DNA of 64,000 nt. It comes from Eucalyptus grandis. Its lineage: Eukaryota > Streptophyta > Magnoliopsida > Myrtales > Myrtaceae. Position 1 is the stretch's first letter, and each line of letters opens with the position of its first letter. Below the pieces are notes generated by a model, which had not been told where the DNA came from, did not search any database, and saw only the letters and a program-made list of their open reading frames with translations. Location of the stretch: contig NC_052617.1 of assembly GCF_016545825.1 (NCBI RefSeq), forward strand, positions 6,406,600 through 6,470,599, read 5' to 3'. A program made the translations under genes and the position numbers. Shown one piece after another: positions 1 through 11,650 of this stretch.

Positions 1-650
1 GTAAAGCGGCGAGAAAGGCGAAAAGATTCTCACAAACACACATGTACACACTTGCAAAAACATGAACAAAAATGTGATAGTATTGACAGTGCTACCTTAT
101 TGAACATCATTATATACCGAAGCACGTGAAAGCTCAAAATCGCACCGCCTCCGAGACGCATGTTTTTTTCCTCAGCGCTTGGATCTGGGGATGGAAAAAG
201 CAAGCGAGTTCCATGCCCTAAGGACGTCACGGCCGAGCCTCACGTTACTTCTGTTTGAGGCTCTTCTGGGCTTCAGATTCGGAGTTGGAGTTGCTGTCAT
301 CATCTTCTCGGGGGATTGTACGGCGGCAGGCTGTTGGGCAATCAGAGCCCGTGCGGCTGGTGATGGACGTCGTGGAGTGCCGAACGGACCACACCGTCTG
401 GGAATGCAGGACAACAGTGAGGACGCGACCTGTAGTTTGACAATGGCTCTCGCTCCATTTTCCTGTTTTTTGGATCTTTTTTTCTTTTTTTTTCAGAGCT
501 GTGTGCTGACAAATTTCATTATTCATCTTTTCAATTCAACTCATACACCATTACACCAAGATACAAAAGGAGAAGACATTAGAAACAAGCCTTCATAAAG
601 GAAATGACATTTGATGATGATTAGGTCACATCTTTATTCACTAAGCCTAC
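1..650 (-). pseudogene. Remnant of an unidentified acidic-protein gene, unit A copy
   Basis: Positions 1-430 match segments at 25155-25760 (unit B) and 30540-30660 (unit C), always just 3' of an RLP on the minus strand. The readable part encodes a Pro-Arg-Glu-Asp-Asp stretch rich in Ser and Asp (about 245-330). Unit A lacks the roughly 230-bp segment that unit B has at 25238-25465, so the copy is incomplete. Positions 430-650 are 3' flank shared by the three units, with a T-rich run near 478-500. I do not recognise the protein family. The gene could continue beyond the left edge. Conservation among units is seen; calling it a gene remnant is inference. Confidence 0.35.
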
Positions 651-685
651 ATTACATGGTTTAAAAAGACAGCTTCTCAACAGTT

Positions 686-3210
686 TCACTGTCCATGAAA
701 CTTGATGGCCCTTCGCTTTGGCTTCTCCATCCATTGGGCTGCACTTCTCTCCAGCATTCTCACGACTCGCGCGAGCCATTTGGGCCATCCCGTTTCAATC
801 GCAATGTATGCTACGGAAATCCCAATGACAATTCCAGATGCATAACCTATCAACACTACTTTCTTTCTGAACCAACTCTCATGTCCTTTGCGGCTCGAAG
901 TTGATGAGGATGATGGTGGAGGAGGTTGAGCATCGCCAGGGCATGCTTTTGGCAATGGAGTACCACATAAGCCTGGATTCTCACTAAACGAGTGGCTTGA
1001 AAATGTACTCAATTGCTTGTCTTGAGGAATTGGACCAATGAGTTGGTTCTTCGAGAGGTTTAAGTACCCAAGGAATGTCAAATCTCCCAGTACTCTAGGA
1101 ATTCCCCCTCTAAGCTTGTTCGAAGATAGATCAAGCCATTCAAGTTGAGTCAGGTTTCCTAAAATTGGAGGGATGGAATTTGTAAGGTGGTTGTGTGAAA
1201 GGTTGAGCCCTATGAGAGAGCAAAGATGGCCAAAAACTTCGGGAATGTCTCCTTGGAAAAAGTTGTATGACAAGTCAATGGCTGTGAAGATGGTCAAGAT
1301 CTTCACTAGCTTTGTCTTTTGCCCTTTCATCATCACGGTCACGGTATTTTCATATGGTGCCCCTCTCCAAAAGAAGGACTGCCTTGTCATATACGATGGT
1401 CCGTCTCGCTCATCTTCTCTATTCTTCATGCCTCTAAGGTTCATTATCAAGTTGGCTGGTAAAAGACCTCCAAAGTAGTTGTTGGAGAGATCCAAAATGC
1501 GTAACTTTGGAAAGATGAGATCTCCCTTCGGAATATTCACAAGACCCTTCAAATTGTTGGACGTCAAAATGAGAATTTTCAATTTCGAAAGTTTTCCCAA
1601 CCATCTTGGGAATGTATCATCTATCTGATTGCTACTAAGATCCAAAATTTCTAGATCTAGACAATTGACAAGGGACCGGGGCAACTTGCCTTCAAATTGA
1701 TTTTGGCTCAAGTCAAGAGTCGTCAATCTAGGTATCAAAGAAATTGTTTGTGGAATTGTGCCCTCAAGTTGATTCATTCTCAACTTCAAAACCGAGAGAT
1801 AGGTGCTCAAATTTGTTAAGCATTGAGGCAAGCTACCAGTTAAGCTATTGTTAGAAAAGTCGATCATCTCAAGATTAGTGGCGTTGCATATTAAAGACGG
1901 GATCTTTCCTGTTATAACATTACTTGCAATGGAGTAATATATTGTGACGGGAGACGGAAATGGAATTGGCCCTCCAAATTTGTTGTTGGACAAATCTATT
2001 ATCTCTAATGAGGTGTTGGAGAAAACCTTTGCAGGCCACTGTCCAATTAAATTGTTGTTGGAAATATATAATATCTAAGAACAGGAAAGGAGAGTTCGAA
2101 GACAGTGAGGTTGATCCTACCATGAAATTTGTTGGATTGCAAATCAAGATGATACAGTTGCGGTGCTTTCAGCCAATGTGGGAATATATCATTAAACTCG
2201 TTGTAACTGAGAACTAGTGTTGATAAGTTTGCCCATTTGACTAGGGAGCGTGGTAATGGCCCTTGTAATTTATTGTTGTTCAAGTCTAGATGCTCAAGAT
2301 TGGCTATATTACCAAAACTAAGGGGTATATTTCCTAAGAGACTATTGTTAGACAAATCTAAACTCAAGAGTTTGGTTATGTTGCCAATACATGGGGGCAC
2401 AATCCCCGATAGATTATTGTTAGACAAATCTAATTTCAAGAGTGAACTCAATTGACATATTGAAGAGGGGATCTCAGTGAAACCATTATTCTTGGCAAGA
2501 AAGTAACAAGTAGAAGGTGAAGGGATCGGGAGTGGTCCTCGGAATGAGTTTTCCTCAAGGTCAAAATACGACAATTGCTTCCAATGCAATTGAGGTATAC
2601 CTCTCTCTAGATGATTATAAGAAAGATCCAAATATTCCAATGTACGATAACTTATTCCCCAAAACCACCTTGGGATCTCCCCACTAATCTTATTGGAATA
2701 GAGGTATAAGTGTGTTAATCTTCCTAACAAATTCAAGAAATAGGGGAATTTGGTCAAGTTGCAATAAGACATGTCCAACTTTTGAAGCTTCGGGAGAAGG
2801 AGGGAACCATTGGAATAGAGAGCGTCATGAAACGAACTGTAACGGAGAGAGAGACTAATGATGTTACCGGTGACATTGTCGCAAGTGACCCCCACCCATG
2901 AGCAACAGTCTACGCCCTTGTTCCATGCTGATCGTGGGACCGATTTGCAAGACCTTTCATTGCCCCATCTGCCCAGTTCGCCTGAGTAAGGCACTCGGCT
3001 TGCTGACAGTAGATTAGTCCGAGGAAAACAGGGCGGTAAACTATCGCGCAGCAACACTGAATCAACGATGAAGGAATTCTTAAAATTGATCAAGACATCA
3101 CGCTGATTAGGAGGGCAAAGGGGGGAGGCAAAAGGAAGATGGAAAGGTAAGAAAAAGAGGAAATGGAGGATGCCAAGGATCCAATGCGACACCATCTTGC
3201 AGTTTAGCAT
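686..3210 (-). pseudogene. RLP-A: LRR receptor-like protein, one frameshift
   Basis: Cell-surface receptor-like protein of the Cf-9/RLP type: extracellular LRRs, one membrane segment, a short basic tail and no kinase. Such proteins usually signal with SOBIR1/BAK1-type partners in immunity or development (family knowledge). In order: hydrophobic signal peptide; LRRNT with the DCCSWVGVTC motif; many LRRs; an island near ENTVTVMMKG; final LRRs; NPGLCGTPL cap; acidic/Ser-rich spacer; hydrophobic segment (GYASGIVIGISVAYIAI); basic C-terminus. The start is the ATG at 3208-3210. The in-frame TTG upstream at 3246 lies on the TATA box and is rejected. The reading frame breaks at about 2061-2080, where RLP-C has one extra base; the frame downstream continues to the stop at 686. 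With the break ignored the product is about 845 residues, normal for the family. It is either a pseudogene or carries a single-base assembly error. Confidence 0.9.
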
Positions 3211-3246
3211 GCGAGTGAGTTTACTAGCGATGGAGAGCGCTTCCAA

Positions 3247-3255
3247 CTTATATAG
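3247..3255 (-). promoter_or_regulatory. TATA box of RLP-A
   Basis: CTATATAAG on the minus strand, about 40 bp upstream of the RLP-A ATG. The same sequence stands upstream of RLP-C. A start site about 30 bp downstream would leave a leader of only about 10 nt. Confidence 0.6.
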
Positions 3256-3259
3256 CCCT

Positions 3260-4079
3260 TGTCAAGTGTGAAGCCATTGAAACAAGTCTTTTCTAGGGTC
3301 CATTGGTGGGCTCACAATATGTTTTATCCTTTCTAAAAGCTCTCTTGGTCCGCATACGAGTAATTTCATGTGAGATTCAGTCAGAATGATTTCTCATTTT
3401 CTCATGGTTAAGGAAGGTCAGATTTTCTGTCAAAGTTAATTTAGCCAATAGGTGCACGAGAGTGTAAAATAAATATCCAGGTTAAAAGAAATTTTCTTTC
3501 CTAGACACATAAACTTTACACTGTTCATTACTTTTATATCGGTCATGACGAGGATGGACAGATTGCAACATTAACAGGGAGTCATATTCGATGCTAGCTT
3601 TGTGACCCCGACCATTGGGGTCTACACTACATCCTGAAAATAAAACACGACAACAGCTTAACATCGAATACAAGGTGTAGGAAGAAGAGTAATTATATAG
3701 TAACTTTATGTGACGCGAAGTGATAGTTATGTAGTTATAGTTCAGTAATTTTACAAAAGTGACATTAACTGTTTTAGTTATCAAATAAGCGGCGGTCATA
3801 GACCGTAGTCGGGTAATTCGGTTATAAATTCTCCATATACGAGCTTTACATCGTAGAGAGTCCCTTCCATTTACGACATTCTTATGAGTCCCACTTCGGG
3901 GCTTCGAAAGCGAGAACTGCGCGTTTGTGGATGTAACTTGGAGGGTTTTCTTCCCAGTATCAATCGGCGTTTGCATTTCCTCGATCTTAATATTCCCTGA
4001 AATGGATAAAATTGCTTTAAATTATTGAAACGTCTATAGGTGACCTAACAATCCACTAAAACTAAATTGCTGTAATTAT
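3260..4079. other. RLP-A 5' flank, no gene seen
   Basis: Non-coding flank, closely paralogous to 33725-34527 upstream of RLP-C. The small open frames here are not conserved in frame between the two copies. The region likely holds the distal promoter; no specific motif was established. Confidence 0.5.
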
Positions 4080-4265
4080 CACTACTAGAAAAACTGCCTA
4101 AGGCGAGAAAAAGTTTTGCGGTAAAAATAATTTGGTGTCCTTAGGGGCACCAAAGGCGACAAAATTCTATGATGTTGCCGTAGGTCTGCCAAAGGCGGAT
4201 AAAACCGGACGTTGAATTAGGGCGACAGTCGACTGCGACATAAAAGAACCTTTGTTGCCTTATTT
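4080..4265 (+). mobile_element. CACTA-like terminal sequence, unit A
   Basis: Starts with CACTACTAGAAAAACTGCC, which resembles CACTA (En/Spm) transposon ends, followed by repeated subterminal AAGGCGA/GGGCGAC motifs, which are also typical. The same end is at 34528 in unit C, so the insertion predates the unit duplication. No convincing opposite terminus or transposase was found; the 3' boundary is a guess. Confidence 0.4.
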
Positions 4266-6059
4266 CCAAGTTGCTAACTCAACCTTTCAAATTTTTTTAA
4301 TAGAATTTTCAAATCTAGAATTACTAGATCTAACGAGTCACAAAAAGAAATAGAATTTAAACTGCGTTGTTCTCCTTACAGAGATAGGCTACCTAATTAA
4401 TTGACAACCCATAACGACGGGAAAGCCTCCAATATTTTCGTCTGACATAGGAGCAAATAAAAGCCTAAAAAAGTTATCTAGACTTACACTCCAAAGATAA
4501 TTCAATTGTATATTTGGATCGCGTTTAAACATGTATAATGTAAGAGTACTTAGAGACTAATATTTCTCATCAATTTTTCTAAAAGTTAAATTATTGTGAA
4601 ATTTGATATAAAGTGATCAAATATCTTTAACTTTACCAAAGTGCTTGTCAAAGAGTTTACAGCTACAATTGCGCCGAAAGAAAAGGAAACACAGAGTCTA
4701 GTAGAATATTGTGTTTTTTTTATCAAGCACAATGGCTGTGGGACAGCGGTTCGCTTAATTATAAATGCTAAGAAGTCAAAGTCTTCTCGAAGTGACATTA
4801 TTGTGATCACAAATTTGGATTTCTTGATTGTCTTGGTGGGTTTTTTTTTTTTTTGACAAAGTCTTGGTGGGGTTCCTTGGGTGCAAAAAAATTCTTAGTT
4901 ACTTGGCTTCAATATATACAATGTGGAAATCTTATCCACTAATCTCGAAAGACATATTACTCAAGTCTATGCCGACATTTTTGTTGGCTGGATCCACCTT
5001 CATGTGGGGTCCAACTAGCATTAAGAAAAAAAAAAAGAGAAGTTGAAAAGAAAGTGGTGGCTTCATGCATGTGGGGGTGTGCGTCCAAAAGTGAGGAGGA
5101 GAGAGAGAAACTTCAAAAAAAAAAAAAATACTGCAACAAAAGAGAGGAGAAGAAGAGAAGAGAGGGCTGCAACTTAGCAGTCTCAATTCGAAGGCCAAAC
5201 GTTGACAGAATTGGCTCAAATTTGAGTATATTGTTCGTAAGACCGAGGGCTACGAATTGATGATTTTTGTTCATCAAGAACTGCCTCCTAATTCTCCAGT
5301 TGTAGTTAGGATTTTCTTACTCCGAATTTGTTTATCCACCAATGTGGTGATGAAATAAGATTGTAATGTTGATTTTATGCCTCTAGTGTGTGACTAGAGA
5401 AGAATACTTTATGTATCATGCTATTCTAGGGATGTTTTGAGTGGTCCGTAGTTTTCCCTACATTGGGTTTTCCACGTTAAATCCTTACTGTTGTTATTTG
5501 CTTTGTCTACTTATCATTCGACATTATATTTGCATATTATGAGGTTATATATTGCTGGTTGTTGCTTGGGGTTAACAGCATTTTAGTTGATTTAGTTTCG
5601 GGAGAAAAATTGATCCTGGATTGCCTTTAGCTCGTGATGAGTTATTGTCCCCAGGTTCTCCCCAACAATTTTTTCATTTCATAGATATGCGTTGCTCTGT
5701 CATCATCGTCTAGTAGATAAATGTAGATAATCTATTAGGTGGATGGCATTCATTTATGAATTTTTCCAGTAATACAACTTTGGATTTGCCAATACTTTGA
5801 ATCTCTAATATCTTTAAGTTCGATAAAGTGCTTAACAAATGTTTTATGGCTACTATAGCTTATGACAACTTTTAAAAAAACTGCCTCACGCAACTTTAAG
5901 AGGTTATAACTTTTAAGTATGTATTACTCCGGTACACAGCTCTAAAGATAGTATATAAAAATTTTATATGATGATTTCATAAATCATGGCATGAATTTGA
6001 TAATTGCAAGCACAAAAACCAAGCGGCCCTGAGGGGCGACGGTCCCCATGCCGGTCAAC
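4266..6059. other. AT-rich spacer, no gene seen
   Basis: AT-rich DNA with long A and T runs (4842-4854, 5024-5037, 5115-5128). Parts near 4290-4900 and 5670-5860 match 34680-35330 and 35400-35580 in unit C. No coding sequence is supported. The region ends at the target duplication of the gypsy element. Confidence 0.5.
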
Positions 6060-6064
6060 CCAAG

Positions 6065-9000
6065 TGTCACGCCCCGATCCTCGGGCACGCACACATCCTT
6101 CTCCCTTGGTCGATTTTATAATGCGATATCCCAGGACTAGTATATCGCCAACCCTTTCATTTATTAAGCGCATGCGGAAGCAGTTAAAATCCCCAGACAA
6201 TAAAACGATGGGATAGAAAAGCAGGGCCATATTTTTCATATTGAAATTTATAACCAAACTTTTATACAAATCATAAATCACTTCATAACTATTCACATCA
6301 CAAAGGAGATCTCAAAATAAGATAGGATCTCAATCCATCCGGACCGTATTCAAGGCCCCTCTCGGGACTATCTTCTTCTTCCAAAATCCTTCTCTTCATA
6401 TCTCACCTCCGAGTTCTCCTCCTCGGATTCCTCCTCCTCGGCTCTTGACGGGGTCCTGAAATGGTTTTCCCCAAACCGGGATGAGACTACGTCTCGCGAG
6501 TTCTACCCCACTAAGCCCGATTAGTAAACTATTATACTAAAGGCTGCCTAAACACGCACGGGCGGAGGACTTACCTTGGCCTCGATCCCACCCGCAAGTC
6601 GGTACAATTCATAATAGGCACCCAAGCAATCATATCACCGATCGAAACATCGATCAAATCGACCTAGTCGATTATATTCCAACAAGACCACTCACGGTCA
6701 TTCCCATTCGATCAATCAATTCACATCAAATCAAAGCATCGACCTAGTCGATTACATGTCAAACAAATCACTCTCCCACAGAGGAGTATCTAAAAGCGAG
6801 GCCACGTGCATTCTCTAGGACGACATTCCAAGTCTCCGAGTCCACGTGCCTCGAACCTTGGGCCCACGTGCATTCTCTCAGGCGACCTTTTCGCCAAAGT
6901 GATGCATCAAGTCACCGAGCCCACGTGCCCTTTTAGATGCCCGGGCCCACGTGCATTCTCTCAGGTGCATTTCACCAAAGCGATGCATCAAGTCGCCGAG
7001 CCCACGTGCCCTTTTAGATGCCTCGTCACCGAGCCACGTGCATTCTCTTAGGTGCATCTCACCAAAGCGATGCATCATTCCGAGCCCACGTGCCCTTTTA
7101 GATGCCAGCCTCGTCACCGAGCCACGTGCATTCTCTCGGCGACCTTTTCGCCAAGGTGACATATTCAACCACCGAACTCACGTGCATTCTCCAGGTGACA
7201 TTCCAATTCACCGGGCCCACGTGTCCTCTTTCAAGTGGTCACCAATCTACTTTCAATATCGACAACCAATGCCCAACAATTTCTCAATCAAATAAATAAA
7301 TCAACTCAACAAAACATTATAAATGCTTTGAATAAACATACTTGGCCATTCACCAATCAATACTCAATCAAATAATTAAATTAACTCAACAAAGCATTAT
7401 AAATGCTGAATAAACATACTTGGCCATTCACCAATCGATAATTCAATCTCAATCGATTCCAATCAATTTAGGGTAAATCCCTAAAATATCACAATTTACT
7501 CAATTCCATACAATGTGGAGCTCAAATAAATAAACGGACTGCGCCACGACGATCAGCACGAGATTTCGGTCGTCGGCCATCAAAATCTTAATTTCCGAAA
7601 AATAATTAATTTATTTATTAATTTCGAAAATTAAATAATTAATATTAAAAATTCAATTTAGCTCAAAATAAAGCCCGATTAAATAAACAGACTTCACCAC
7701 GGTCATCAGCATAATTTTCCGGTCCCGGGCCATCTCAACTGAATTTTCAGAAAATAAATAATTATTTAATTTAATTCCGAAAATTATTATTTAAATACTA
7801 AAAAATCCACTTAGGCCCGAAAAGCCTAATTGGAGCCCACTAAGGGTCGGGAAAAATCCCGAGGCACTTCCAATAATTAGTAGACCACGTCTACTTGCTA
7901 ATTGCGCAATCAAATTATCTAAATCGCATCACAATTGACTAATAATTGCTAATTTATTCTAATCTAACAACCTAAACATAATTAATTAAATCTAAACCAA
8001 CCTTAAGCATAATTAGCCACTAATCCTGGATTAGTGAGATTACTCACCAAATCGCGCGCAAATCGGATCAATCCGACCGCGGCGACGCGAGGAACGATTG
8101 TTCCCAAAGCGACTCGCGGATCCGGGGCCGGGAAACGGCCCAAAAGCGGGCCCGAAGATGCTTTGAAACCCACTCCGTGGGTCACGCTAGACGGAGCCGA
8201 TCGGGGCTGCTCCGGCGGCTAGGGCGGCAAGGGGAAGCCGGCGGAGGGCGAGGGATCGCGGGGTGGTCGGGCGGGGCTAGGCGGTGGCGGAGGTGGCGGA
8301 CGGGGGGCTGGGCGAGGCGAATGGCTGGTTCGTCGGCGGAGGAGGAGGCGCCGCGAGCGACGAACGGCGGGGATACGGCGGCGGGCGCACGGGCGCGCGC
8401 GGGTGCGGCGGCGGTGCGGCGGCGGGGCGACGGAGCGGGCACCTCCGGGTCTTCTTCCGCTTCGGTTTCCGCGAAGAAGAAAGAAGAAAGAAGGAGAAGA
8501 AAGGAGCCAGGTTCTATCGTGCGGGGAAGAAAGAAGAGAGAGGAGAGAGAAGAGAGAGAGAGAAGGGATAAGCATTGACCGGTCAAAGAAAGAGAAAGGG
8601 AGGGAATGGGCGGTGGGGAATTCGCACGAGGGGGAGGGGAGAGGAGAGAGAAAGAAAAGAGAGAAAAGAAAAGAAAGGGAGAGAGAGGAAAAAGAAAAAT
8701 AAAAATAACACTTATTCTTATTTTCTTTTCTTTTCTCTTTCTCAATCTATTTCCTTTCGGGCTTCAATTTTCTTCGATAATTTCTTTATTGAAATTTCGG
8801 ACCCGTCAATAAATTGACGAGCGATGAGACATGATCCTAAAAATAAGAATTATGACGCGCTTAAAATTCGATTCCCGAAATCGAGTTCAATTTCGTGGTT
8901 AAGGATCGATCAGACGTGATTTTAGCCAAATCCAACTAATTAGGTAGCTTTTAGGGATTTTACGGTGATACATCCCTTAACGGCTTTACCCAATAGGTTA

Positions 9001-9103
9001 GTTAACTCGTGAGTGATCGGCTCGAGAGAAAAAGGGCCATAGGCACGCCGACGAAATGCCCATTTCACTTTATCGAAACGGGGTCGAATTTCGGGATGTC
9101 ACA
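6065..9103 (-). repeat. 3' LTR of the gypsy element
   Basis: 3039 bp, the left LTR on the plus strand and therefore 3' in element sense. It contains a CACGTG array (6797-7225), AT-rich blocks (7560-7990), a very GC-rich block (8060-8460) and a long purine-rich tract (8470-8700). Long overlapping frames in the GC and purine blocks are compositional, not genes. It differs from the right LTR by scattered substitutions and 1-10 bp indels. Confidence 0.93.
6797..7225. repeat. G-box (CACGTG) repeat array in left LTR
   Basis: Eleven CACGTG cores in about 430 bp, embedded in an irregular tandem repeat whose units alternate between contexts such as CCCACGTGCATTCTCTC and CCCACGTGCCCTTTTAGATG. CACGTG is the core site of plant bZIP and bHLH factors (established). 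Any regulatory use by this element is inference. Confidence 0.85.
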
Positions 9104-9121
9104 ACTCTTCCCCTCTTATAA
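9104..9121 (-). other. Polypurine tract of the gypsy element
   Basis: On the minus strand, AAGAGGGGAAGAGTT abuts the TGTGACATC start of the 3' LTR. This is the expected plus-strand primer position and confirms the minus-strand orientation. Confidence 0.85.
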
Positions 9122-9182
9122 AAATTTCGTCCTCGAAATTTAAACCATTACACTTTGCTAAAAAGGTGGGGGTACATCTGTC

Positions 9183-9434
9183 TCATCGATTCTTCGATCT
9201 CCCAAGTCGCTCCTTGGTGCCGTGGTGTTGCCAGACCACTTTGACCAACGGAATGGTCTTTGTACGCAGAACTTGCTCTTTACGATCGACAATCTGGACC
9301 GGGCTTTCAACGTATGACACACGGTCATCCACGTCCAATTCCTCGAAATTGAGCACGTGGGTCTGGTCAGGCTCGTAGTTCCTTAACATCGACACATGAA
9401 AGACGTCATGCACTTGCGCCAATCTTGGCGGCAA
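9183..9434 (-). pseudogene. Gypsy integrase C-terminus with chromodomain-like tail
   Basis: The fragment contains the conserved HDVFHVSMLRNYEPD stretch followed by the YVESPVQIVDRKEQVLRTK and IPLVKVVWQHH segments typical of the chromovirus integrase tail and chromodomain start. It reads on into the 3' LTR side. The remaining aromatic-cage part of the chromodomain is not clean, and the frame is separated from the integrase core by breaks at about 9435-9630. Confidence 0.85.
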
Positions 9435-9633
9435 CGCAAGACGATACGCTAGGTTTCCGATTCTTTCAAGAATCTCAAACGGACCTATGTACCTCGGACT
9501 CGGTTGCCTTTCTTACCAAAGCGCGAAGTTCCCCTCATTGGTGACACTTTCGGAAAAACGTGATCACCAACTTGGAATTCCAAAGACCTTCGACGCTTAT
9601 CCGCATAACTTTTCCGCCGCTTTCTGCTCTTCT

Positions 9634-10245
9634 TCAATGTCTCGATGACATGTCACGGCATCTACCGATTCTTGAACCAACTCGGGCTGTTATCTTCCTT
9701 TCTCCAACTTCATCCCAACACACTGGAGTTACGCACGCTCCGCCATACAACGCTTCAAATGGAGCCATCTTGATACTCTGCCGATAACCGTTGTTGTAGG
9801 CGAATTCCACCGATGAAGCCGATCCTCCCAACTTCCTTTGAAGTCTATTACACACGCTCTCGGCATGTCTTCAAGAGTCCGAATTGTCCTTTCCGACGGC
9901 CATCCGTCCGAGGATGATATGCCGTATTGTATGAAGCTTTGTACCTAAAGCACTCGCAAGCTCTTCCAAAAAGCGGCGGTAAACCTCGGGTCTCTATCGG
10001 ATGTTATCGTAACCGGCACTCCATGTATACGAACCACCCGACGCACATACAGTCTGCGTGTCTATCCGGACTCGGGTCCTTTCGAACCGCAATGAAGTGA
10101 GCCGACTTTGTCGCCCGCCGACTACTACCCAAATCGAATCATTCCCCCTCTGACTCCTTGGTAGTCCAGTCACGAAGTCCATCGTGATATGCTCCCATTT
10201 CCACTCTGGGATCGCGAGAGGTTGCAGAAGTCCTCCCGCTTGCAA
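9634..10245 (-). pseudogene. Gypsy integrase catalytic core, broken
   Basis: Two frames carry core motifs. The first (9994-10245) reads [15 protein letters not shown], which includes the first catalytic Asp. The second (9634-9855) reads SVEFAYNNGYRQS followed by MAPFEALYGG, typical of the end of the core. Between them the frame is lost. The normal D,D35E set is therefore not contiguous and the enzyme cannot be made as written. Confidence 0.85.
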
Positions 10246-10438
10246 TCCGGGCTTTTACTTGCCGACAAGTCAAACACTTGGCCACATGCTTGGCGATGTC
10301 CGCCTTCATACCTGACCACCAATAATGTTGACGCAGATTCTGATACATTTTAGTACTTCCAGGATGAACGCTGTAATTACTACGATGTGCTTCAGATAAA
10401 ATTCCTTCTCTAAGCTCTACATCGTCAGGTACAACCAA
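10139..10438 (-). pseudogene. Gypsy integrase zinc-binding domain
   Basis: HHCC zinc finger seen as H in EAHRSNYSVHPG, the YWWSGMKADIAKHV stretch, then CLTCRQVK with the Cys pair. The frame overlaps that of the core fragment, showing a frameshift between the two. It joins the RNase H part upstream through a further break near 10440. Confidence 0.85.
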
Positions 10439-10452
10439 ACGTCCACGAAGCC

Positions 10453-10875
10453 TCAGTACCCCATCATCAGAAACTTGAAAATCAGCTTTTCTTTTGTCAG
10501 TATCCTCTTGAAGAATTTTCTGTACATCCGGATCGTCGGTTGAAGTTGCTTAATTCGACGGACATCCTGGCTCAACCCGAGGGTGGCCATAAAACTTGAA
10601 AGGTGGCCTACCTCAAATTTGAATTCCGAATCTCGAGCTCTCTCGATTAAGTTCCACTCCTTAATCAAGATTTGCGCTATTGAAGACTTCCTACTCAATG
10701 CATCGGCGACCTTGTTCGCCTTTCCCGGGTGATATAGAATATCACAGTCGTAGTCTTTCAGCAATTCCATCCATCGCCGTTGTCTCATGTTCAACTCCTT
10801 CTGAGAGAACAAATACTTGAGACTCGATGGTCCGTGAAGATCCGAAACTTTTCCCCACACAAGTAGTGCCTCCAA
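10453..10875 (-). pseudogene. Gypsy RNase H C-terminal part
   Basis: Contains [40 protein letters not shown] and SRKS, which are the hallmark end of plant gypsy RNase H. It then leads into the spacer before the integrase zinc finger. It is separated from the RT fragment by a break at about 10876-10940. Confidence 0.88.
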
Positions 10876-10941
10876 ATCTTCAACGCAAATATGATGGTGC
10901 GAGTTCTAAGTCATGCGTCGGGTAATTCAATTCATGAGGTC

Positions 10942-11650
10942 TCAACTCGCCGGAAGCGTATGCAACGACTCGCCATGTTGCATCGGCACGCAACCCAATC
11001 CCCTGAATGACGCATCACTATAGATCTCGAATCCTCCAGGACCAGATGGAATCGTCAGCACAGGTGCGGTAGTCAGTTTTTCCTTCAATTCTTGAAAACT
11101 ACACTCGCACTTGTCTGTCCATATGAACTTCTCATTTTTCTTCGTGAGCTTTGTCAAAGACGACGCTAATGTTGAGAAACCTTCCACAAACCAAATGCGT
11201 AATAACCGCCAATCCCGGAAAACTTCGAATTCTATCACCGATGTCGGTCTCGGCCACTTGATCACGGCTTCTATCTTGCTCGGGTCGACGGAGATTCCTT
11301 CTCCGGAAATCACATGACCTAAGAACGCAACACGAGTCAACCAAAACTCGCATTTGCTAAACTTAGCATACAGCTGATGAGCTCTTAAGGTCTGAAGCAC
11401 TACTCTCAGATGATTCTCATGCTCTTCATTACTTCTCGAATAGACCAAGATATCATCTATAAACACGATCACAAATTGATCCAGATATTCCTTGAACACT
11501 GTTCATCAAATCCATAAATGCATTTGGAGCATTCGTCAATCCAAACGGCATCCTTTGTAAACTCGTAATGACCATACCGGCACGAAATGCCGACTTAGGA
11601 ATATCCTCCTTCCTAATTCTCAGTTGATGATATCCTGTCCTTGATCTTCA
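10942..11650 (-). pseudogene. Gypsy reverse transcriptase and start of RNase H
   Basis: 10942-11499 carries the catalytic [11 protein letters not shown] motif, [11 protein letters not shown], the thumb-connection segment and the RNase H start [11 protein letters not shown] with its catalytic Asp. In the reading 11500-11650 the preceding RT motifs ([24 protein letters not shown]) can be followed only across frameshifts. RT activity is lost. The YVDD box appears as FIDD, common in this clade. Confidence 0.9.

Noticed and set aside
3482..3976. 164-codon minus-strand frame upstream of RLP-A
   Set aside because: The collinear unit C sequence does not keep the frame; it lies in promoter flank.
7081..7299. 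Cys/Pro/Ser-rich frames with repeated CPF motifs in the G-box array
   Set aside because: They are translations of the tandem CACGTG repeat and lie inside an LTR.
8182..8745. Long overlapping frames on both strands in the left gypsy LTR (also 15364-16216)
   Set aside because: They come from GC-rich and purine-rich LTR sequence, change frame between the two LTRs, and have Arg/Pro/Lys-only compositions.
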